DNA of 64,000 nt, taken from Gammaproteobacteria bacterium (GTDB taxonomy: Bacteria > Pseudomonadota > Gammaproteobacteria > Steroidobacterales > Rariloculaceae). Every line of letters begins with the position of its first letter. Position 1 is the stretch's first letter. Shown here piece after piece: positions 34,904-40,993 of this stretch. The stretch lies in NCBI GenBank assembly GCA_022825505.1, contig JAJDWR010000084.1:1-64000 (forward strand), read 5' to 3'. The notes below the pieces were generated by a model. It did not search any database and was not told the origin of the DNA. It was given only the letters and a program-made list of their open reading frames with translations. The translations under genes and the position numbers were made by a program.

Positions 34904-35869
34904 ATGACCATGCGACACTCGGCCAGACAAATCCTTCTCTTCTACGCCGGCTGCGCGATCGCTGCCGTGCTGCTCGCGCTTGGCGAGTTCCAGGGCGTGC
35001 GCCGGTCCTTCATCATGAGCGGCGCCGGCTACACGGACGGCCCTGCGATGGGCACCGGCGGCTACATCGACAATCTCAAGTTCGGCGCTGTCGCGGTCGT
35101 GCTGCTGTTCATTTTCCTGGAGTACGCGGTGCTGCGACTGAAGGGCGGGCCGCGGGTGGCCTATGACTGGAAGGACTCGGCGGCCTCGTTCGGCATCTAT
35201 CTGTTCAACGGCCTGCTGGCGCCGTTGACTCTTATCTACCAGTTCGGGCTCCTGAAGCTTGTCGAGCCCTACGCGCTGCTCGAGATCAACGACGGGCTGA
35301 TTCCCTTCCTGGCGACGTTCGTACTCGCTGAGGGCGCGTACTACTGGTATCACCGTTTGAGCCACGAGATTCCGTTGCTTTGGGCGATCCATCACACGCA
35401 CCACTCGGCCCGCACGCTGAACCTGTCGATCGCCTTCCGGCTGCACACCTTGGGCCGGATCGTTTCACCGCTCGCCTACGTGCCCATGGTGCTGGTCGGG
35501 TTCAAGCCCGAATACCTGCTCGTGGCGCTGGCGCTGTCGCTGGTGTTTCAGTTCTTCATCCACACGCAGGCGATCGGCACGATGGGGCCGCTGGAGAGGA
35601 TCGGGTTCAACACGCCGAGCATCCATCGCGTGCATCACGGCAGCAACCCGTGGTGCATCGACAGGAACTACGGTGGCACGCTGATTGTCTGGGACGTGAT
35701 TTTCGGGACGTTTCAGCGAGAGATCGGCCCGATCACCTTCGGGGTGACCACCGGGCACTACAGCTACAACCCCGTGAAAATCATGCTCGGCCCGCTGCGC
35801 GACTGGTGGCGGGGGGATTTCGCGAGGGAAAGGGACTACGCACGACACAGAGAAGCGAAGAGCCAATAA
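34904..35869 (+). CDS. Sterol desaturase/fatty acid hydroxylase family protein
   Basis: A membrane di-iron oxygenase-type protein of 321 residues. The three histidine clusters of the family are present: HRLSH in YYWYHRLSHEIPLLWAIHHTHHS, HHTHH in the same stretch, and HRVHHGSNPWCIDRNYGG. Four or more hydrophobic segments precede and surround them (ILLFYAGCAIAAVLLAL, AVVLLFIFLEYAVL, YLLVALALSLVFQFFI). Such proteins hydroxylate or desaturate lipids or sterol-like compounds; the substrate is unknown. Start 34904 (MTMRHSARQ) is preferred over an upstream GTG at 34874. It is tail-to-tail with a related gene. Confidence 0.88.
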   Translation: MTMRHSARQILLFYAGCAIAAVLLALGEFQGVRRSFIMSGAGYTDGPAMGTGGYIDNLKFGAVAVVLLFIFLEYAVLRLKGGPRVAYDWKDSAASFGIYLFNGLLAPLTLIYQFGLLKLVEPYALLEINDGLIPFLATFVLAEGAYYWYHRLSHEIPLLWAIHHTHHSARTLNLSIAFRLHTLGRIVSPLAYVPMVLVGFKPEYLLVALALSLVFQFFIHTQAIGTMGPLERIGFNTPSIHRVHHGSNPWCIDRNYGGTLIVWDVIFGTFQREIGPITFGVTTGHYSYNPVKIMLGPLRDWWRGDFARERDYARHREAKSQ

Positions 35870-35900
35870 CGGTTCAGTTCGCCTTCTACCGATGCGGCGT

Positions 35901-36800
35901 TCACCCGGGCGGGCGCACCAGGTGGCCGAGCTTCGCGCCCACTCCCCGCGCCGACCACATCTGGCGACCAAGGCGCGCAAAGCCGTGGAAGAAGACCACG
36001 AAGGGATTGACCGTGTTGAGCGGTGTCGTGATGCCGTACACGACCGGCTCCCGCTCCTCCGCGAAGGTGCCGAACAGCCGATCCCACACGATGAAGATGC
36101 CGCCGTAGTTCTTGTCGATATAACACGGGTTGCTGCCGTGATGCACCCGGTGGTGCGAGGGCGTGTTCATCACGGCTTCGACCGGGCGCGGCAGCTTGCC
36201 GATCGTTTCGGTGTGCAGCGGGGTCTGGTAGACCTGCACCACCACTTCGGAAAAGAGGACGAGAATCGGATTGAAGCCCGCAAGCACCAGCGGGACGTGG
36301 AAGAACAGCGGGAAGAACCCGTCCAGGGGACCGAAGCGGTAGGCGACGGAGATGTTGAAGTAAGGCGAACTGTGGTGAACCGTGTGGGTTGCCCACCCGA
36401 TCCCCACCCGGTGCGTGAAGCGATGCTCGAAGTAGTAGGCAAGATCGGCCAGCACCACGCACAGCGCGATGGACCAGGGCGTGATGGGGATCGTCATCAC
36501 CCGAAAGTACTCGTAGAAGAAATAGTAAGTACCGACGTAGAACGCCCCCAGCATCACGTAGGCGATTCCGATGAAGGCGATGAGCGTCACGAAGTTGGTG
36601 ACCGTGTCGCCGATGAGGTTCCGGCTCAACGCCTTTCTCAGTGCCAGGCGCACGAGTTCGAATAGCAGGAATCCGCTCATCGCCAGGAATACCCAGTTGT
36701 CGAGCAGGACCTCCCACTCGTAGATCCGGTCTTCCGGGATCGCGGCGTTCAGGAACTCCATCAACGCGTCACCGATCCCATCGGCAGATGCGACGATCAT
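35901..36800 (-). CDS. Sterol desaturase/fatty acid hydroxylase family protein (second copy)
   Basis: A 299-residue relative of the preceding gene, on the opposite strand, with 31 bases between their ends. Histidine clusters: HRFTH in DLAYYFEHRFTHRVGIGWATHTVHHSS, HTVHH in the same stretch, and HHRVHHGSNPCYIDKNYGG. The membrane segments include VFLAMSGFLLFELV and VTNFVTLIAFIGIAYVMLGAFYVG. The last cluster and its GSNPxxIDxNYGG context are shared by both copies, so they probably have a common origin although the N-terminal halves differ strongly. Start at 36800; an ATG further in (MEFLNAAIP) is an alternative. Confidence 0.88.
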   Translation of the reverse strand: MIVASADGIGDALMEFLNAAIPEDRIYEWEVLLDNWVFLAMSGFLLFELVRLALRKALSRNLIGDTVTNFVTLIAFIGIAYVMLGAFYVGTYYFFYEYFRVMTIPITPWSIALCVVLADLAYYFEHRFTHRVGIGWATHTVHHSSPYFNISVAYRFGPLDGFFPLFFHVPLVLAGFNPILVLFSEVVVQVYQTPLHTETIGKLPRPVEAVMNTPSHHRVHHGSNPCYIDKNYGGIFIVWDRLFGTFAEEREPVVYGITTPLNTVNPFVVFFHGFARLGRQMWSARGVGAKLGHLVRPPG

Positions 36801-37023
36801 GCAGAACCGCGCGGAAGGAATCCGCAGATGGTCTGGCTTCGCGGCCTATCCGTATCGTGGCGGTGGCGTCTGTCATTCGGCTTCTCTGCAAAGCGATCTC
36901 GGGAATAATCAATGATGGTGTTGTTACCCGCAACACAAGACCGGTATGCACGACGATATTGACGAGCGCGAGCACGACGAGCACCGTTAGAAGGGACGCG
37001 ATTGGCCAGGCGGCGCTCGCACG

Positions 37024-37051
37024 TTGACAATGTATCTACACCGTATACACT
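37024..37051 (+). promoter_or_regulatory. Promoter and inverted repeat upstream of mazEF
   Basis: TTGACA (37024-37029) is followed 16 bases later by TACACT (37046-37051). TGTAT (37031-37035) and ATACA (37045-37049) form an inverted repeat over the promoter, as expected for a toxin-antitoxin operator bound by MazE or MazEF. Confidence 0.5.
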
Positions 37052-37089
37052 AAAGCAGGTTCGGCATCCCGGACGAACTCGGTGAGAAG

Positions 37090-37356
37090 ATGCGAGTAGA
37101 AACGGAAATCAAGAAATGGGGCAACAGTCTTGCCTTGCGCGTCACCGGCATCATGGCGGAAGTGCCGCGATTCGACGCCGGAACCAGGGTCACCGTGGAC
37201 GTAAGCAGTGAGGGTCTCGTGGTCAAACCGGTTGCCGGACAGACGGGCGTATTCCGTTTTCCGTACAGCGAAAGCGCGCTTCTGGCGGAAATCACGCCGG
37301 ATACGGCGCATGCCGATGCGTTGGCGGACCCCACCGACTTCGAAGTCGGAATCTGA
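37090..37356 (+). CDS. mazE: MazE-type antitoxin (AbrB fold)
   Basis: An 88-residue antitoxin of the MazE family. The swapped-hairpin AbrB DNA-binding domain is at the N-terminus (VETEIKKWGNSLALRVTGIM, then FDAGTRVTVDVSSEGLVVKPV), and the acidic C-terminal tail (ALLAEITPDTAHADALADPTDFEVGI) should wrap around the toxin. The stop codon TGA is directly followed by the GTG of mazF, so the two are translationally coupled. A promoter with an inverted repeat lies about 40 bases upstream. Confidence 0.88.
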   Translation: MRVETEIKKWGNSLALRVTGIMAEVPRFDAGTRVTVDVSSEGLVVKPVAGQTGVFRFPYSESALLAEITPDTAHADALADPTDFEVGI

Positions 37357-37716
37357 GTGGCGCGCGGCACTTACGTCCCGCGGCGGCGCGACGTGATCTG
37401 GCTCGATTTCGAACCTGTCAGGGGCAGGGAAATCGGCAAGTACCGCCCGGCCCTCGTGTTGAGCAGCCAGGACTACAATCGAAGGACGGGGTTGCTTATC
37501 TGTTGCCCGATCAGTACCAGCATTCGGGGCGGGGCGACGGAAGTGCCGATCGCCGGTCTCGAAGGGCCATCGGTGGTAGCCGCCAACCTGGTGCAAACCC
37601 TGGCCTGGAGGGAACGGAAGGCGAAGAAGATCGTCACGGCGAAATCGGACGAGCTCCGGGAAACCCTGTTGAAGCTCCTGCCGCTGCTTGGCGCTCTCGA
37701 AGTACTGGACGACTGA
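37357..37716 (+). CDS. mazF: MazF/PemK-type endoribonuclease toxin
   Basis: MazF toxins cut single-stranded RNA at short motifs. The 119 residues show the family core PRRRDVIWLDFEPVRGREIGKYRPALVLS, LICCPISTSIRG and VVAANLVQTLAWRERKAKKI, and match in length. Start is the GTG immediately after mazE. The reading frame continues, after its TGA, straight into the signal-peptide sequence of the next gene (dctP-like), so insertion of mazEF may have affected that gene's start. Confidence 0.9.
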   Translation: MARGTYVPRRRDVIWLDFEPVRGREIGKYRPALVLSSQDYNRRTGLLICCPISTSIRGGATEVPIAGLEGPSVVAANLVQTLAWRERKAKKIVTAKSDELRETLLKLLPLLGALEVLDD

Positions 37717-37803
37717 AGTATCGATACCACTCGCCGCACTCTGCTTGCCAGCCTCGCGGGCACCGCGCTCGCGGCGCCATTCGTTGCCGGGCGCCGGGTT
37801 TCC

Positions 37804-38823
37804 ATGGCGGAACCCATTACGTTGCGGTACACGGCGCACATACCCAGCTCTCACGGTCTCTATACACGCGCGTTCGTGCCGTTCGCGGAAATTGTCGAGC
37901 GGGAGACGGGCGGACGGTTGCGCCTGGAGGCATTCACCGACAGGCTGCTGCACGGTCCCATTGACGGCTTCAAGGCGGCGGTCACCGGCATTACCGACTA
38001 TACGCACGCCTACGCGACCTATCAGCCCGGCAGCTTCAAACTCGTGCACGCGACGCAACTGCCGTTCCTGTTTCCCACGCCCCAGGTTGCGAGTCTCGTT
38101 TTTGAGGAACTCTACCCGCGATTCTTCAAGGCGGAGTACGAGCACATGGGAGTCTATCTGGCCCACTGCGACTGCACGAGCCCGTACAACATCATTTCGA
38201 AGACGCCGGTGCGCCGGCTGGAGGACCTGCGCGGCCTCAAGATTCGAGTCACCGGCGGGCTGACTGCGGACATCTACCGCGAGCTGGGGGCCGTGCCGGT
38301 TTCGATTGCTGCAGCCGAGATCTATCCGGCGTTTCAGCGCGGCATCCTTGACGCCGTCACCCTGTCCCTGGCGGATATGGTCGCGTACCGGTTGCAGGAA
38401 ATCGGCCGCTTCTACACCGTGGGCGATATCAACGTGGTGCTGCTGCACTACTGCCTGAACCCACGCACATTCGACGCCCTGCCCGGGGACTTGCGCGAGC
38501 AGTTCTACCGGCTGCTCCGCGTCCGCGGCCAGATTGCGGTACAGAATTACTACAGCGGGCCGGCCTACGAGCGGGCGTTCGAAACGATGGTCGATTCAGG
38601 TGTCGAGGTGCTGGAGCTTGACGAGGCGGAACTCGCCCGGTGGCGCGACCGGGTCACGCCGCTGAAGGAACGTTACATCGCCCGACATGAAGCCGAGGGA
38701 TTGCCCGCAGGCGAGCTGGTGGAGCGCATGGAAGCGTTGTCCGCCGCCTACGCGTCGCTCTCCAACGAGCAGATCAACGCCCGGATCAGGGAAACGCCCG
38801 TGGAAGGGATCATCGACCTGTGA
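37804..38823 (+). CDS. dctP: TRAP transporter substrate-binding protein (DctP type)
   Basis: The periplasmic binding protein of a TRAP transporter, 339 residues from the ATG at 37804. Family features are LRYTAHIPSSHGLYTRAFVPFAEIVERETGGRL, the ligand-binding arginine region DLRGLKIRVTGG and AAEIYPAFQRGILDAVTLSLADM. The ATG start would lack a signal. In the same frame just upstream (37723-37803) lies TTRRTLLASLAGTALAAPF, an obvious twin-arginine-like signal peptide, but between it and the mazF stop there is no ATG, GTG or TTG; ATC at 37720 is the only near-cognate start. Export, and so function, depends on how translation starts. The last codons are part of a 38-base repeat. Confidence 0.85.
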   Translation: MAEPITLRYTAHIPSSHGLYTRAFVPFAEIVERETGGRLRLEAFTDRLLHGPIDGFKAAVTGITDYTHAYATYQPGSFKLVHATQLPFLFPTPQVASLVFEELYPRFFKAEYEHMGVYLAHCDCTSPYNIISKTPVRRLEDLRGLKIRVTGGLTADIYRELGAVPVSIAAAEIYPAFQRGILDAVTLSLADMVAYRLQEIGRFYTVGDINVVLLHYCLNPRTFDALPGDLREQFYRLLRVRGQIAVQNYYSGPAYERAFETMVDSGVEVLELDEAELARWRDRVTPLKERYIARHEAEGLPAGELVERMEALSAAYASLSNEQINARIRETPVEGIIDL

Positions 38824-38935
38824 TCAGGGAATCGCCCGTGGAAGGAAACATCGACTTGTGATCGGGAGAGCGTCCATGGACGGGGACATCGACTTGTGAT
38901 CGGGGAACCGCTCGTGGATCGGACTGCCCGATGGT
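38784..38935. repeat. Four tandem 38-bp units from the end of dctP into dctQ
   Basis: Units at 38784-38821, 38822-38859, 38860-38897 and 38898-38935, each starting GATC(A/G)GG. Unit 1 encodes the final residues of DctP with its stop; the next units repeat that 3' end out of frame; unit 4 is the most diverged and supplies the dctQ start codon. Confidence 0.85.
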
Positions 38936-39452
38936 GATCCTTCAGATGCTGGATCGCGGTTCCGCCCGGGCGGCGGGGGTCCTCTACGCAATTGGCGTGC
39001 GCGCCGCGCTACCCGCGTTGCTCACCTTCGTCACGCTGGAGGTGGTGTTGCGCTACGGGTTCAACTCCCCCCTGCAGTGGAGCCGTGACGTCAACGGCTT
39101 ACTGCTGCTGATCACGCTGTTTTCCACCCTGCCCCAGGCGTGGGACCGCGGTTACCACATCCGGATGGAGATCCTCCACAGGCGGTTGCGGGGCCGCTGG
39201 CGAAGCCTGGCGGACGCGCTCTCAGCCCTGGCCGGACTGGCCTTCTTCGGCCTGATGAGCATTCAGGCGGTGAGCTTCTCCCGGTACATGTTCGTCACCG
39301 GCGAAACCGGCGAGGACCTGAGTGTGGCGCTGTGGCCGTTCATGGTCTATGTCGCCGTCTGTGGGCTGGTGCTCTGCGCACGGCTCATTGCCAATCCCGA
39401 GGCCGCGCACGAGGCCGGCGAAGGCGACGGGGAGTCGGACCAATGGATCTGA
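38931..39452 (+). CDS. dctQ: TRAP transporter small permease (DctQ type)
   Basis: The small membrane subunit of the TRAP system, 173 residues with four hydrophobic segments (VLYAIGVRAALPALLTFVTLEVVL, VNGLLLLITLFSTL, ALAGLAFFGLMSIQAV, ALWPFMVYVAVCGLVLCARL) and the RYGFNSPLQWSRD motif region of this family. The start codon lies in the last unit of the 38-base repeat, so repeat change could alter its translation. It overlaps dctM by 10 bases. Confidence 0.88.
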   Translation: MVILQMLDRGSARAAGVLYAIGVRAALPALLTFVTLEVVLRYGFNSPLQWSRDVNGLLLLITLFSTLPQAWDRGYHIRMEILHRRLRGRWRSLADALSALAGLAFFGLMSIQAVSFSRYMFVTGETGEDLSVALWPFMVYVAVCGLVLCARLIANPEAAHEAGEGDGESDQWI

Positions 39453-40744
39453 TACTCATCGGACTGGCCGGCGTCGTCCTGCTTCTGGTGCTGCTCGTCG
39501 TCGGGGTGCCCATCGGCTTCGCCATGGCCTTCACCGGCATCGTCGGTCTCTGGATCGTGGAAGGCGCGGCGCCCGCCATGGCCCATGCCGCGCTGGTGCC
39601 TTGGGAGCATGGGCGGGACTTTATCTTCGTGGCCATCCCGCTGTTCGTGCTCATGGGCCAGTTGTTCTACCACGCGGGGCTCGCCAGCGACCTCTACCAG
39701 GGACTGCGCTCGTGGGTGGGGCGGGTTCCCGGGGGGCTGGCGATCTCATCCGTATTCGCCTGTGGGGGCTTCGGCGCGGTGACCGGATCGAGCATCGCCA
39801 CGGTGGCGACCATGGGCACCATCGTCATGCCCGAGATGCGCCGCTTCGACTACGACTCGCGTATGGCCACGGGCGCGCTGGCGGCTTCGGGCACGTTGGG
39901 CATACTCATTCCGCCGAGCCTGATATTCATCTTCTACGGCGTCATGACCGAGACATCCATCGGCGCGTTGTTCATCGCCGGAATCGTCCCCGGCGTGGTC
40001 ACGGCGCTGATGTTCGCCACCATCATTTTCGCCCGCTGCGCACTCAACCCCTCGCTCGGCCCCAGGGGCCCGCGAGCCACGGGGCGGGAGCGCCTGACTG
40101 CCCTCGTCAGGCTCGGACCGGTGGCGGCCCTGTTCGTGCTCATCATCGGCGGCATCTACGCCGGTATCTTCACGCCCACCGAGGCGGCCGGCATCGGTTG
40201 TGCGGGCGTTCTGGCCATGGCGCTCGTTCGGCGCAAGCTCAGCCTGGCCACCATCGGCGCCGCGTTGCGCGGATCGGCGCTGATCAGCGCAATGATCTTC
40301 ACCATCATCGTCGGCGGCTACGTCGTGGCGCGCTTCCTGGCCGTCACCGGACTGACGGACATGCTGGTGGATCTCATCATCGCCGCCGAACTGGGGCGCA
40401 TCGGATTCCTGCTCATGCTGATCGCCCTGTATTTCGTGCTCGGCGCGATGCTGGACGTCTTCGGCATGCTGGTGCTCACCATCCCCTTCATCTTCCCCGT
40501 GGTTGGCGAACTGGGCATCGATCCCATCTGGTTCGGGGTGTTCGTGGTGGTAATGGCGGAACTGGCGCTGATCACGCCGCCCATCGGCGCCAACGTGTTC
40601 GTGATGCGGCGTGTCGCCCCGGACGTGCCCATGGAGGAGATCTTTCGCGGAGTATTGCCCTTTGTGCTGGGCGAGCTGGCTGTACTGGCACTATTGATAT
40701 CCGTTCCGGAGACCGCGTTGTGGCTGGTGGGGCGGATGGGATGA
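39443..40744 (+). CDS. dctM: TRAP transporter large permease (DctM type)
   Basis: The transport subunit of the TRAP system, with about 12 membrane segments in 433 residues. Start at 39443 (MDLILIGLAGVVLLLVLL), overlapping dctQ. Typical motifs: VPIGFAMAFTGIVGLW, FVAIPLFVLMGQLFYHAGLASDLY, GGFGAVTGSSIATVATMGTIVMPEM, ASGTLGILIPPSLIFIFYGVMTETSIGALFIAGIVPG and ALITPPIGANVFVM. With DctP and DctQ it forms a sodium-driven importer for an organic acid or similar compound. The substrate cannot be inferred. Confidence 0.93.
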   Translation: MDLILIGLAGVVLLLVLLVVGVPIGFAMAFTGIVGLWIVEGAAPAMAHAALVPWEHGRDFIFVAIPLFVLMGQLFYHAGLASDLYQGLRSWVGRVPGGLAISSVFACGGFGAVTGSSIATVATMGTIVMPEMRRFDYDSRMATGALAASGTLGILIPPSLIFIFYGVMTETSIGALFIAGIVPGVVTALMFATIIFARCALNPSLGPRGPRATGRERLTALVRLGPVAALFVLIIGGIYAGIFTPTEAAGIGCAGVLAMALVRRKLSLATIGAALRGSALISAMIFTIIVGGYVVARFLAVTGLTDMLVDLIIAAELGRIGFLLMLIALYFVLGAMLDVFGMLVLTIPFIFPVVGELGIDPIWFGVFVVVMAELALITPPIGANVFVMRRVAPDVPMEEIFRGVLPFVLGELAVLALLISVPETALWLVGRMG

Positions 40745-40846
40745 ATGTAAGCATGAAAAGTACATAAAGGGAGCAGGAAAAGGACATATAGTCGGCCGCG
40801 CGCCATCCCTATTTAACAATCTTATGGAACCGGAAAGTAAAACTTA

Positions 40847-40888
40847 TTGGGATTGTTCCGGCAGGTTGCTATAGTAAGCCTGCCGGAA
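40847..40888 (+). promoter_or_regulatory. Promoter with flanking palindrome upstream of TBDR 2
   Basis: TTGGGA (40847-40852), 17 bases, TATAGT (40870-40875) is a good sigma-70 promoter. A perfect 10-base inverted repeat, TTCCGGCAGG (40856-40865) and CCTGCCGGAA (40879-40888), surrounds the -10 box. A repressor bound there would block transcription of the receptor gene, whose start is about 110 bases downstream. Alternatively the palindrome forms a hairpin in the leader RNA. Confidence 0.6.
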
Positions 40889-40993
40889 GTGGGTATTGCC
40901 GAGTGCAAGAAAGCTTGTTCCTGTATGAATCCATAGCGCGTGTGCATTCTGTGCGCCGCGCTTCACCGTGTAGCTCATCTAGGGGAGAAATCC

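Noticed and set aside
36801..37089. Short hydrophobic minus-strand peptide (LTVLVVLALVNIVVHTG) upstream of the second sterol desaturase gene
   Set aside because: It looks like a membrane segment, but it has no clear start, ribosome site or conserved continuation. I treat it as chance or a relic.
39322..40767. Open frame overlapping dctM in another frame on the same strand
   Set aside because: The product is His/Arg-rich without structure, while the other frame gives a complete TRAP permease.
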